From Porphyridium purpureum (Eukaryota > Rhodophyta > Bangiophyceae > Porphyridiales > Porphyridiaceae): 64,000 nt of DNA. The DNA is taken from contig VRMN01000002.1 in the NCBI GenBank assembly GCA_008690995.1, forward strand, positions 2,108,001 to 2,172,000, given 5' to 3'. Position numbers and translations under genes: made by a program. Under the pieces are notes generated by a model. It did no database searches, was not told the origin of the DNA, and saw nothing but the letters and a program-made list of their open reading frames with translations. Positions 17,052 through 27,258 of the stretch are shown here, piece by piece; within the stretch, counting starts at the first letter, position 1, and every line of letters begins with the position of its first letter.

Positions 17052-17948
17052 ATGGCACACGCGCATGCGCCGATGGCGGCGTTCCAGGCAGTCACACTGT
17101 CGCAGACGCTGGCTCTGCCATGGGGAGCCCGGCAAAGCGCGGTGGCCGCAGTGGCTGCGGCCGCGGCGGCGAGCTCGTCTTGCGCACGGTGTCACGAGCT
17201 CAGCAAGACCGCGCGCAGCCGGGGCGCGCCGAGCGCCGCGCTGGCGTCTCGGACGGTGAGAACGTACAGCGGCTGGGATAAACGACATACGCACTTGGAT
17301 TCCGTGCCGCCCGGCGGCAGCGTCAGGAGCCACGCGTCATCAGGCCGGAAATGCTCCATCGCAATGGCGACCGTGAAGCCTCTCATGACATCACTGGGGG
17401 GTGGTGGCGTGGGTGGTGGTGTACCTGCATCAAAAAAGAAGAACCACCATAATCGAGGACCGGACTTTAATGCCAATGTGGGCAAGCTCATCGAGACGCT
17501 TCGCGACGACTATCCGTGCCTGCTGGAGCGCGCGCCTAATTTGGACATGTTCACCGAAGATGTCATTCTCCGTGAGCATCTGACGGCGGACCTCCATGGC
17601 AAGAATAAGTACTGGGCATTCTTCTGGGCGCTTCGCGCTCACATGCGGCTCATGTTCCGCGAGCCGCGTGTAGAGATTCTTAATCTGTTTTTCGACGACA
17701 TGGACATGAGCGTGCAGCTGAGATGGCGTCTCACAGGGGCGCCGCGTCTCTCCAACACCACTCGGGTCGTTGACGGCATCTCGCTGTACCGCGTCAACCA
17801 GCACGGCTTCTGCTGGATGTGTGAGCTCACAAATGTTAACCCTCCGCGAAACTCATTCTACGCCGCGATTGACCGCATGGCCGTCTCGGTCGCAGGACAA
17901 AGGGTGCAACCAACGACTCCTGTTGCTAATTGTAATTGCACAGACTGA
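17052..17948 (+). CDS. DUF2358 (NTF2-like) protein with plastid transit peptide
   Basis: This is a 298-residue protein. The first about 105 residues are rich in Ala, Ser, Arg and Thr with almost no acidic residues and contain MAAFQAVTLSQTL, a Phe near the N-terminus as expected for a red algal plastid leader. The domain starts near residue 130 with NANVGKLIETLRDDYPCL and continues with NLDMFTEDVILREHL, the WALRAHMRLMF helix, LRWRLTGAPRLSN and the VDGISLYRVNQ strand. This matches DUF2358 proteins of cyanobacteria and plastids, an NTF2-like fold of unknown function. Either ATG 17052 or ATG 17073 could start it. The stop is 47 bp from the stop of the convergent BEACH gene. Confidence 0.8.
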   Translation: MAHAHAPMAAFQAVTLSQTLALPWGARQSAVAAVAAAAAASSSCARCHELSKTARSRGAPSAALASRTVRTYSGWDKRHTHLDSVPPGGSVRSHASSGRKCSIAMATVKPLMTSLGGGGVGGGVPASKKKNHHNRGPDFNANVGKLIETLRDDYPCLLERAPNLDMFTEDVILREHLTADLHGKNKYWAFFWALRAHMRLMFREPRVEILNLFFDDMDMSVQLRWRLTGAPRLSNTTRVVDGISLYRVNQHGFCWMCELTNVNPPRNSFYAAIDRMAVSVAGQRVQPTTPVANCNCTD

Positions 17949-17995
17949 AGAAGAACAGCGTGTTGTAAACAACCCGTATGTCTTGACTTGATCAA

Positions 17996-20900
17996 CTAAT
18001 ACCCAAGAGTATACTGCCGCACTTGGCCATCCTTTGTGAGCGACACGAGCGCACCGGGCGGCAATTGGCCGAGAAAGTGATTCATGTCGCCGTCTTGCTG
18101 TTCGTCGCTAAAGTCGCCAGCGAGTCGACCCAAGCAAATCGACTGGCCGTCTCGGTCTCTGCGCTGGATGGGCGAGACAGTCTCAGTGCGAGCACCATTG
18201 GGATCTTCACCGTCCAGCTGCCAAATCCACTCGTGCACAAATTTATGCTGATCCACGAAAAGCACCCGCGCCCCATCATTCCCGCAGCACACTCCCTTGA
18301 TCACAGCTTCATGTTGCAGGCGAGCACACACGCTTCCCGTTCGTGACTCTACCCATACAATCTCCTCGCCACCGTTCCAACAGAGCACAAAGTCGCCAGA
18401 AGCATCAAAGATTACTTTGACCTCATCAGACGTGCAACGCGTCCGCATGCTGGCGAGCGTCAACTCGCAGGTAAGACGGGGCACGAGCGAGATGGAGACC
18501 GTGTGATGCACGTCGTCAGCAATCACCCAAAGAAAAAGCTTGTGATCCGAAGTGACTGCCACCACCAAGAGCTCATTCAGGCGCCTGGCGCAGTGCAACG
18601 CGAGTGGAATGCCTTCGCCCAAGTCCAGCTCGCAATACGCGGCGGCCAGCGACCAAGGTAACCCAGCCCGACCCGGTTGGTCTTCGTGATGCGCGAGTCC
18701 AACGCCGGAATCTAGCCCAACGAGAGTATCGCGAGCAAACACCCAACAGCGAAGTGCATCTGAACCACCGGTCACTAGCAGCTCCATCTTCTCAAATACC
18801 ATGCAGACCGCAATGCACGGTCGAACTGAAGAGCCCCAATCGGAGCTGGTGGTCGTGCATAACACGCGCACGGTCGCGTTGGGAATCGAAAATGCGAAAA
18901 TCTCTCCAACGCTGCACATAGCATACATGATGGGCAGCCCTGAGACATCCTGAAATCCACCAAAACACATGGCCACGATAGTGTGGCTGCATAGCTGACG
19001 AGTGCGCGCCAACTGCAGCGGGTCAGTGTGCGCGAGGCCGGATGCACTGCCAGCCCTGATGCTGCACTGCACCTGTTGTACGCACAAGCGACCATCGTCC
19101 CATCCTGTGCACAGCAAGCCCGATGCCGCATCCAAAGCAGCGCATGCCCAAGCGGAACCATGCGGAGCCAATAAAAGGTCATCCTGTTTACATTCCCAGA
19201 TGCCTCCTCGCTGGTCGCTTGACAAATCGACGCTGCGGTCTCTACTTTCCGAGTGAATGCTTCCCGACCCCATGCCAGATGTCAATCCGTTCTCGGCCAG
19301 AAGCGTATTGTCACGCCACAGGCGCTGCTGCTCCAGCTTGAGTACCACAAAGCGTCTTGCGTGCGGCCGCTCAAAGAGTTGCTTGGGTGTTTTCCCAAAT
19401 TCAAGCAATGCCTTTTGGACCAAAAGCTCGGAGAAACCGGCACGCTCAAGCCTCGTTGGACTGCCGTTGTCTTGAGCTGCTGAGCTGGTCACCAAAGCTT
19501 CGAGAGCGTCCGTGAAATACAGAGTGCCTTTTTCGAGGGAGCGAGAGTGTATTCCAAAGACCAAGTCTATCCAAGCGTGCAGATGCTGTGTCACAAAGTC
19601 AGACTCGAGCGCCGCCCTGTTCACTTTCACAAAGCGGCTCGGCGAGCCTCGCGCCCATGGCGGAAGGGTTACATTGTCAAGCCGCCGGCCATCCTGCCTG
19701 CAACCGAGATCCAGCGAATCCACGTTTCGCAAAAAGTCACCGGGCTCTCCATGCGGGCTGTGCGTACTAAACGTGTCAGAGTCGACTGCACTCGAGCGCG
19801 CAAGCGCGCAAGCATCTAGCGGCAGTTCCCTTTCATGCAGGGCGAAAAACTCTGGCGTGAGCTCTTTGAGATCTGTCTGCGAGCTGCACACAGAGCGCCA
19901 ACTTGCGGCTATGCTGTGGAAAAGACGGTCGGCGTCATCAAAATTCCCGCTTTGCAGTCGCAACATCGCGTCCGGTACGGCTCGCACGAAAAAATAGAGC
20001 ACATAAGCCGCTGATGAAAAGTGCGTGCCACACAAGAAGAGCAGCTCGTTGCCGTCTTCACTCATGTCACGCATGGCCTCAAAGCGCGCACGGAACTGTG
20101 CCAGCCGCGCGGCATCGAGCGCCGGCGTGCTGAGTGACAAGTCCCGATACACCTTGGGATCGTCAAGATTCAGTTCCTCAGACTCATAATCAGACAATAC
20201 CCATGGAAACACAGGATACTGGGCAAGATTTGCAAAGCTTCGGTCCGCGAGCAAGTTCAGACTAAGCAGGTAGTCATAGTTGGAAAGACGCCCTTCGAGC
20301 CAAATATGCTGAAGCGTCGCAGCATCGCTAATGTGAAGCAAATTTGGCGTCTGCTGAGGCGTGTCACGTTGGTCGGGCGAGCCGCCGCTGAGAGAAAGCG
20401 CGAGAGCGGCAGTGTTGCGGAGCAGAGCGTCGTCGAAAAGAAGCATGAGTGACATGGTTCCGCCCAACTGAAGCATCACACCGCCCACTTCTGAAGCATC
20501 GGCAAACGCCATCGCGCTTGCACTCGCCGAGTTGGTTGCCAATCGTGCAAGCTTTGATTGAAAGCGAATTTCGAGCGCGATGTCAAAGATCCCGTACTGC
20601 ATTCCACGTACCTGTACAAGGCTGTCAACGGGGACACACGTTCCCAGTGGATCAAGCTCTTTGGAACCCTGAATGGGCACAAAATAAATAAACATGTTTG
20701 TGATGCGCAAAAGGCCCGGGATGCGCGAAAGCGTAAACTCGGCATCAACAGCTTCCTCGAAGCGCGTGAATTCGAGTGCCGGATTCTGTAGCAGCGTCAA
20801 ATCAAATCGAATACGCTGCCGGTGTTCATTCACGAGCCGCGCAACCTTTGATGCGTCATTGGCGGCCCAGCATGCATGCAGCTTGGCAAACAGGTGAAAC

Positions 20901-21478
20901 GAGACGCCTGTGTCTGTATTCCGGCCTTGCTCGCCCGCAAAGTGCAAGCAGACACGAATAGATACATTGCTCCGTCGGTAGGGGTGATCGTATCCACCTT
21001 CTTTCATCTTGAGCGTCCGGGACGCCACAAAAGTCACACTCCAAGCTTGCACCGAAGTCACAGAAAATGCGGCTGGGCCGGCGCTCTTGGTGGATTCCCG
21101 TTCCGAGCCAGACTGGCGACGTCCGTTTGTACCGCTGTGGGGAGAACTGAGTTGTGCGGCTCGTGCAGAATACAATGCTGCACAATGGGCGCAAGCACTG
21201 GCAGCAAAGTGCTGCATGTCCGCGTACGCCACACGCACGATCGGCTCTGCCCAGTCATCTGGCTCGAAAAACAAATTCTTGGAGCCCATTCGAACACGTC
21301 CACGCAGAGGAGTTATCGAAGGCTGGCCCGCTTCAGCTTTGGGCGCTCCACCACCGTGCTCAGCCGAGTGCACGGTGCACCAGGCGCGCGCGTCATACAG
21401 AAGCTGCTCCGCGTCCTCGAGCAAAAGCTGGCTGAACCTGCGCGTCGTGGCGCCGAGCGTGCGCCGCGCGGGGCGCAT
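17996..21478 (-). CDS. FAN/NSMAF-like BEACH-WD40 protein
   Basis: This 1160-residue protein has the FAN order of domains: an N-terminal GRAM-like region (RFSQLLLEDAEQLLYDARAW, RVRMGSKNLFFEPDD), a PH-like segment (EFTLSRIPGLLRITNMFIYF), a BEACH domain, and about 350 residues of WD40-type repeats. BEACH hallmarks are WLEGRLSNYDYLLSLNLLAD, SFANLAQYPVFPWVLSDYES and YGTHFSS-like LFLCGTHFSSAAYVLYFFVR, then LTPEFFALHE and WIDLVFGIHSRS. Human FAN links TNF receptor 1 to neutral sphingomyelinase; in algae BEACH proteins probably act in vesicle trafficking. Some BEACH positions diverge from animal FAN. ATG at 21478 is the first Met before the conserved region; the upstream extension begins with GTG. 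Confidence 0.85.
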   Translation of the reverse strand: MRPARRTLGATTRRFSQLLLEDAEQLLYDARAWCTVHSAEHGGGAPKAEAGQPSITPLRGRVRMGSKNLFFEPDDWAEPIVRVAYADMQHFAASACAHCAALYSARAAQLSSPHSGTNGRRQSGSERESTKSAGPAAFSVTSVQAWSVTFVASRTLKMKEGGYDHPYRRSNVSIRVCLHFAGEQGRNTDTGVSFHLFAKLHACWAANDASKVARLVNEHRQRIRFDLTLLQNPALEFTRFEEAVDAEFTLSRIPGLLRITNMFIYFVPIQGSKELDPLGTCVPVDSLVQVRGMQYGIFDIALEIRFQSKLARLATNSASASAMAFADASEVGGVMLQLGGTMSLMLLFDDALLRNTAALALSLSGGSPDQRDTPQQTPNLLHISDAATLQHIWLEGRLSNYDYLLSLNLLADRSFANLAQYPVFPWVLSDYESEELNLDDPKVYRDLSLSTPALDAARLAQFRARFEAMRDMSEDGNELLFLCGTHFSSAAYVLYFFVRAVPDAMLRLQSGNFDDADRLFHSIAASWRSVCSSQTDLKELTPEFFALHERELPLDACALARSSAVDSDTFSTHSPHGEPGDFLRNVDSLDLGCRQDGRRLDNVTLPPWARGSPSRFVKVNRAALESDFVTQHLHAWIDLVFGIHSRSLEKGTLYFTDALEALVTSSAAQDNGSPTRLERAGFSELLVQKALLEFGKTPKQLFERPHARRFVVLKLEQQRLWRDNTLLAENGLTSGMGSGSIHSESRDRSVDLSSDQRGGIWECKQDDLLLAPHGSAWACAALDAASGLLCTGWDDGRLCVQQVQCSIRAGSASGLAHTDPLQLARTRQLCSHTIVAMCFGGFQDVSGLPIMYAMCSVGEIFAFSIPNATVRVLCTTTSSDWGSSVRPCIAVCMVFEKMELLVTGGSDALRCWVFARDTLVGLDSGVGLAHHEDQPGRAGLPWSLAAAYCELDLGEGIPLALHCARRLNELLVVAVTSDHKLFLWVIADDVHHTVSISLVPRLTCELTLASMRTRCTSDEVKVIFDASGDFVLCWNGGEEIVWVESRTGSVCARLQHEAVIKGVCCGNDGARVLFVDQHKFVHEWIWQLDGEDPNGARTETVSPIQRRDRDGQSICLGRLAGDFSDEQQDGDMNHFLGQLPPGALVSLTKDGQVRQYTLGY

Positions 21479-21938
21479 GTCGCGTGACCAGCGCAAACAC
21501 CACCGCCCGTGTCGTTCCTCCCCCGCCCTTTCACATGATGAGAGCCGCCCAGTCGCCACTTGCTCCAGATCCGTTCGGCAAGCGCATGCGTCACTTTGTC
21601 CAACCGATTTTTTAATCGCCACCGAACATTATTTTAATAGGATAATATTAAATAAGATATGTTTTAACTATTCGCGCATCTGAATTTTTGTTGATGCCAA
21701 TTTCAAATGTTTGAAAAGTGTTCGAAAGCTGGAAATGTCGGGAGTGAGAGTCTGGGTTGATGGTTGGCGACAAGACATAGCTGTGAGGTGCCCGCCAAGG
21801 ACGGACGAGTGAGAGAAAGACGGGCCGAGACGCACATTCACATACGGACATACGCAGACGCGTGCACGCGAACACGTTTTCTATATGTGCGCAAGCTACG
21901 AGCGGGCGTCAGGAAGCAGTTGAGAGTGCGCAGGGACC
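21479..21938. promoter_or_regulatory. Divergent promoter interval with AT-rich island
   Basis: This 460-bp interval separates the divergent BEACH and coiled-coil genes. An AT-rich island at about 21610-21720 stands out from the GC-rich surroundings. No gene and no GTACAGT heptamer were found. Confidence 0.35.
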
Positions 21939-22838
21939 ATGGCGACAGCATCAGACGTCAGGGTCAGCCGGGCACGGACTCGTCTGTTTCAGATACTTGA
22001 GCGTGCGATTGACGATGCAGTCGAGCAGCAGATACAGGATGCGGACGCTTCGAGGGGTTCTGAAGCGCCCAAGGCCGAGGAGCTGAATGTGGAACAGATG
22101 CGGGACGCAATGCGCTGCGTGTTCTACCCGGCTTTGGAGATCATGGATGCGGCCATAGAGCGCAGAGTCGGTGCAAATAAGCGAGCGGGCGTACTGGTTG
22201 AAGCCGAGGACGCGCAGCTAGAGCGGCGGCTCGCAGACACAGTTTCAGAGCTGACGGAGCTCCGGAGCCAGGTGGAACATTACCGTGAGACGCTTCCACG
22301 CGGAGTGGCGAGCGTGTGTCACGAGCAACTCGAACGCGCAAACGATGAGCTTGAGAGGCTTCTTAGCAGCTTGAAAGAACCGGACCGCGCTACTGATAGA
22401 AATGGTCCAGAATACTCGAGCGTCACTGTCTCAAAATCCAAGCACTTGATGGTGTCCGAGCAAGTCGAAAGAACAATCCAGCTCATTTCAAATGTCAACG
22501 CAGAGGTCGCCGAGCTCGAGTCCAAGCTGAAAAGCGTCGATAGAGCCCTCGACATCGTCAAAGTCAATGACAAGGAGAACGCGGAAATCATGCCGCACCG
22601 CAAGGCTGCCAAGCTTTTCCGGCGCTTTTCTTATGAGGACGCTCAGTCGTCATTGGAGGTTGGTAGGGTGCCGAACGAGACGAAAGAAAACGTGTTGCAA
22701 GCTCGTCCCAAAGCCGAGGGAGCGACTAGAAAAAGAAAGACCCCTGATCACCAGCGGCACCCCGAAGGCGCACAAGGACCTTCACCAGGCAGGGTTCTTC
22801 GTAAGCGCCTGCTCGGCAAGCGACCGACCAATCTTTGA
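21939..22838 (+). CDS. Coiled-coil protein, possible kinetochore MIND-type subunit
   Basis: This 299-residue, almost entirely helical protein starts at an ATG in good context (ACCATGG). Residues 10-70 form amphipathic helices (RARTRLFQILERAIDDAVEQ, MRDAMRCVFYPALEIMDAAI). Residues about 80-140 and 165-215 are coiled coil (LERRLADTVSELTELRSQVE, ERANDELERLLSSL, VNAEVAELESKLKSVDRALD). The tail is very basic (TRKRKTPDHQRH, GRVLRKRLLGKRP). The head helices followed by long coils resemble Mis12/Nsl1-type kinetochore subunits in outline, but no signature is clear, so this is only a suggestion. It is divergent from the BEACH gene and its 3' end faces the Ser-rich gene. Confidence 0.65.
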   Translation: MATASDVRVSRARTRLFQILERAIDDAVEQQIQDADASRGSEAPKAEELNVEQMRDAMRCVFYPALEIMDAAIERRVGANKRAGVLVEAEDAQLERRLADTVSELTELRSQVEHYRETLPRGVASVCHEQLERANDELERLLSSLKEPDRATDRNGPEYSSVTVSKSKHLMVSEQVERTIQLISNVNAEVAELESKLKSVDRALDIVKVNDKENAEIMPHRKAAKLFRRFSYEDAQSSLEVGRVPNETKENVLQARPKAEGATRKRKTPDHQRHPEGAQGPSPGRVLRKRLLGKRPTNL

Positions 22839-23018
22839 AAGACAACACAGAGAATGGAAAGCTGTCCCAAAAGTATCGAAACAGCTTGCCGTGCATTTAC
22901 TACATGTTATGAAAAAATTTCCTGTCGTTCGCTTGTAAAATTAATCTTAATACATCAAAGAAAGAATGGCATTGCCTACGTCGCACCTCTTGCTCTGGCA
23001 CGCGAAGGTCAAGCACCC

Positions 23019-24898
23019 CTACACGAGCAAGTTTGCCGACGCCGTTGACGAGGTGCATGAGCTAGGAACCTCCTTTGCCAGAACGTACGCGCGCTCTGGA
23101 TTATCGGCATCAATATAGCCCTCTTCATTTCCTAGCACGGAAAGGCCAGACTCGTCCTTATCAAATTCGGTGATCTTCACACTGTGACGGAACGAAACGC
23201 GCACCCCAGAACTGGATGATGTCGTTGATATCGAGCGCCCATACGTGCCCAGCTCGTTCAACGACGAGTCTGCATGGTCTGCGGACGACCGTCGTAGCGA
23301 GTGATGGCGACTCGCGCTGAGCAGGTTTCGCGTCGCAGCCCTGTTGACTGCAAGCATGTCAAGGTCATTCGCAGAGTCAAACGTCGGACGTTGCAGAGCC
23401 TGGGACGTTTCGAGCCTGTCATCAAAGTCGCGCGCATTCCAGGAGGTTCCTAGGGGTTCTTCCGAGACATAATTCCTCTCGACGAGCACGATCTCCGGCG
23501 CCGAAGAGTGCTCAAAGTTTTGCATCTCCGCGTCCCACATTTGGAGCCGCTCTTGTACGCTTAAGCGCGTACGGTTCCCGCGGGTGTTTCCGTACACCTC
23601 GAAATATTTTTTGAACCGCCCGCTAGTGAGACTCCCACTGCTTGCTCGCCGTGGGTCGAATTCCACGGCAGGGCGGCCATTATCCAGCCTAGGGGACTGG
23701 GTGCCGCGCCGTGAGTTGGGCGGTACAAAGGAGCTTTCTGTCGACTGAAAGGAAGGCTGCCGCTGCCGCGGGCTCGATGCAAACTTACGGAATGAGAACT
23801 TGCTCGCACCCAGTGCGCTGCTCTCCTTGTGTAGGCTTGGCTGCTGCAATCCGCCCTGCGAAGCATACTCAGTGCTTGCATTTCCCTGACTTTGGAAACC
23901 TGGAATACTGTCAAAGCTCGTAAACTCACCGACCGCAGCAGCGCTGTCCGGCCCGAGATCAGATACGCCGCGTATCTTGCCGAACGCTTTCCGCACCCGC
24001 TGTCGTTCGCGCAACGGCGGTGACGCGAGTGGTCGTACCGCCGTGTCATCAGAAGGAAGAGCACTGGTGGATGACCCCAGGCGACCGGACTTTCGCATAC
24101 TGACACCTTGCAGTACCTTTTCTTCATGCGGTGTCTGCAACTCGGGGTTCGATATTCCATTGACAGAGTCGAGGTGCTGCCGCCGTGCACCTTTCGTTCG
24201 CAGAGAACTGCCATTCATACGGTCACTGCTGCTAAAACGGCCGGAAGTACGAGCAAAGCTGCCTCGTTCACCACGCTTTACGCTAGACGTGCCTCCGCCA
24301 CCAAAATCGCTCGCGTCTCTACTGCTACCAAAAAAAGCGCCTGGCTCCGCGCTGCCGAATTTCTTGGCACTTCTTAGCTGTGTCGGCCGGTCGGGTGTTT
24401 TGGGTTCACTACCTGCACGCTCTGCGAAGGGCCTGCTTTCACGCGGGCTTTCTTCCCCAACCCCGTCACAGCTTTCGGAGCGCAGAAAAAGTTCAGTCGG
24501 ATTCTGCCGTTTGGAGCTGTTTCCTCGCGGCTCCGCCGGCGCGTCTGCGGTGGTGGTGGACCGAGCTGTACTCGAAGCGTGCGACGTGTCTTCCTCGAGC
24601 GCCTTGTGGCCCGCGGGCTCGCCTTCTTGCACACGGAACAACCCGGGAGGAACGTCAAGCCTTCCAGCCTGCGCCGCCACGGCCGCGTGATCATCGGCGC
24701 TCGCCAGCCGCGAGGGCGGCGCTTGCTGCGCTTGCTGTGCGTGCGCCTTGGGCGCGAGCCCGCGGCGCTTCAATCGCGCGCCCGTGCGCAGGCGGCCACT
24801 GTCGTGCCCGGCGGCAGCGGCGTGGACAAGGCCGTGCCCACAAACACGGGCTTGGTGCTCTTCCTCGAGGACGAGCCCAGGCGCTGCAGCAAACTCAT
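23019..24898 (-). CDS. Ser-rich, probably disordered protein with RVSF motif
   Basis: About 620 residues of low-complexity, Ser/Arg/Gly-rich sequence with no recognised domain. Near the C-terminus, GVRVSFRHSVKITEFD contains RVSF, matching the RVxF docking motif for protein phosphatase 1. The last 60 residues are more ordered and may be the conserved part. The long frame has no early Met. A credible start is ATG 24898 (MSLLQRLGSSSRKSTKP) in another frame, which stays open to a TGA at 24770-24772. A small intron or a one-base error in this GC-rich segment would be needed to join them. Function unknown; PP1 binding is inference from one short motif. Confidence 0.55.
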
Positions 24899-25233
24899 GG
24901 CGCTGTGCGTTTCGGTGCGTCTCCGAACCTCCCGTTTTCCAGCGCGCGCGACGCGTACATCGAGCGGCGACCCCTACCCCCACACGCCCACGCTCAGAGA
25001 TAGACACAGAGAGATACCGACAGACAGAAACTCAAACTCGCACCTCCACAGGAACGCACGCGCTGCGCCCGGCATCTCGCGCTTACAAAATGCAGCACAC
25101 GTTCGCCGCATTTCGTGCCGCATTGCCACTGTACACGAACTGTACATTTACAGTGGACACGCGGTTTTGAATTTGCGAGTGGCGCGGTGTGGAAGCGGGG
25201 TGAGGGTTGTGGAGTAGTGGTGGGGGAGTGGGG
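24899..25233. promoter_or_regulatory. Divergent promoter with two ACTGTAC heptamers
   Basis: A 335-bp interval between the Ser-rich gene (minus) and the Spartan-like gene (plus). ACTGTAC lies at 25128-25134 and 25139-25145, about 90-105 bp upstream of the protease start and about 230 bp from the Ser-rich start. The remainder has no coding character. Confidence 0.5.
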
Positions 25234-26555
25234 ATGGAGCGGGAGGACGGCGGCGCGATTGTGGTTCTGCCGGAGCTGCATGAGCTGTTTGTGGTGTACG
25301 ATGAGGTGTACTTTGGCGGCGCGCTGCAGGCGGCGTGCGCGTGCGGTGGTCGCGCGCGTCCATGACGCGCTGCGCAGGCCTGTGCAAGCGCGACGCCGCC
25401 GGCGCCGTCGAGATCGTCATCAGCGAGCCGCTCATCAAGTTCCGGCCAAGCTCGGACCTGCAGGAGACGCTGCTGCATGAAATGGTGCACGCGCTCGAGT
25501 TTACCACCGCGCCAGCCGCGCGGCGCCGGTTGTCCGACCCCATCGACCGCGACGGCCACGGCCCGTTCTTTCAGATGCACGTCGCTCGCATCAACGCCAG
25601 CAACGACGCGCGCGACCCATGGCGCCCAAAGAAGGGTTACCACCTCACTGTGTACCATTCGTTTACCAATGAGGTCGACTTTTACCTCACACATGTGTGG
25701 AAGTGCGACAGGTGTGGCAAGGTGATCAAGCGGAGCATGAACCGCGCGCCCAGCGAGAAGGACTGTCGCGCGTACCGCGTCGATGGTAGGCTTTGGAAGC
25801 ACGACGGTAGCCCGCATCACAACTACAATCGTTGCGGCGACTCGACGTGCGCGCCGCACAACCATATTCGCTCGTGCGGTGGCGTGTATGTGAAAATCAG
25901 CGAGCCGGCCAAAACGCCAAGTGTGAAGAAGCAGCCGCTCAAGCAGGAAAATGCCGGCAAAGTGCCGGAAGAATCCGCGTCTAGATCGGCCAGGATCACG
26001 GCCAAGCATCATCCTTCCGCGTGCCCTACTAATCCGGCCAAACGGCAGACTCGGCTTGTGGTTGTGAGCGGTGTCTGCCAAGGCGAGCATGCTGACCGTG
26101 TTCTGGCGGAGTCATGTCTGCAGGACAGCGAAAGTGTACCCGAAAGCTGCCCGGCTGGCAAGCGCCGCCGTCACCAGGACACTGAAAGTCTGCAAGAGTC
26201 GGATGAGCAGTGGACATGTGCTGTCCGTGGTGGAGTTACATGTACCGCGGACGAGGACGAAGCAGCGGTTGTTGCGGCGCAAAGCGCATTTCTTCGTGCT
26301 TTAGCGGCCCGGCGCCGTGAGAGACAAGAGCAAGCCGAGCCTCCGCGCGTGTCAATTGTCACCCCAGATGCCATCACAACATGCAAGCTTTCCGTTCTCG
26401 AGTACATAGACGATGACGTTCAAGTGGTGCATGAGCGAGTGTCTTTTCCTGCGTCGCGGTGCCAAGGAAGGCCCAGTGCGTGCGTAAAGGAGGCGGAGGA
26501 GGCGAACAAGGAAGGGACGGAGGCCGGCATTGATGTGATTGACCTGACTATATGA
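25234..26555 (+). CDS. Spartan/SprT-like DNA-protein crosslink metalloprotease
   Basis: The start is ATG 25234 (MEREDGGAIVVLPELHELF), followed by VVYDEVYFGGALQA, which matches the N-terminal SprT helix of SPRTN. The domain continues in another frame with VRWSRASMTRCAGLCKRDAA and the zinc-protease motif HEMVHALEF with downstream His (DGHGPFFQMHV). A zinc-ribbon-like block follows (WKCDRCGKVIKRSMNRAPS, then HHNYNRCGDS). The C-terminal 200 residues are poorly conserved. SPRTN cleaves proteins crosslinked to DNA at replication forks. The frame changes by one base near 25330 inside a conserved region, with no room for an intron, so a one-base deletion in the sequence or a recent mutation is likely. 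No UBZ finger is seen at the C-terminus. Confidence 0.85.
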
Positions 26556-27258
26556 TCAAGCGTAGACGCAGACGCGACCGAGGAACTCGAGCCGCTACCC
26601 GGCAGCGTCGCGAGTGCGTGGCACGTCCTCCGCGCAACCCCACGCAACCACTGAGCCAGCGCACATTTCCAAATCGCACCATCGTCTGAAGTGAGTGTAC
26701 CCCCGTGCCGTATTTATATAAAAGCATCGTGTTTTGATAGAGCCGTGTGGACAGGCGTCGGTACAGTGGCTGATTGCCTGATGCGTTTCGGCGCCATGTT
26801 TTGCTGGCCCGGCCGCCAGACGTAACGAAGCACCGTAACACGCTGCGTGACGACGCGACTCGGCAGCGAGGAGCGAGCGAGCGAGCTGGACTGGACTGAG
26901 CGCGCGCGCGCGTGTCTCTGTCTCGACTGCGTTGCCTGCAGACACGCTGACTTGCGCAAGCAGGGCGTCGCGGCGAACGTCACGGACACGCGCACGTGAC
27001 GTGGCGTCTGCGCTCGCACTGTTTGAAGCGCTGCGCGAGGATTCAAGGCGAGGGTGGCGCGCTTGGTGCGCAGGTGTGCTCCGGCACCACGGGGAACGGA
27101 GGGCGAGGTCCGTTCCGGGAGAGCTCCACGCATCCGTCGCCGCACAAAGGCGGAGCGGTCGGGAGCGTCGCCCGGGTGCGCGCGCTCGGATCGATTTGTC
27201 GATTGTTTGATTCGAGTGCTTGGCGGGCTGCCGTCGGCAAGCAAAATTCTGTACTTCT
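26556..27258. other. 5' region of PH-AGC kinase gene
   Basis: About 700 bp with no convincing gene. It contains a GTACAGT at 26761-26767, a run of GCGA units near 26874-26890 and a run of alternating CG near 26898-26912. Long minus-strand frames here read as Arg/Ser/Ala-rich noise. Confidence 0.35.
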
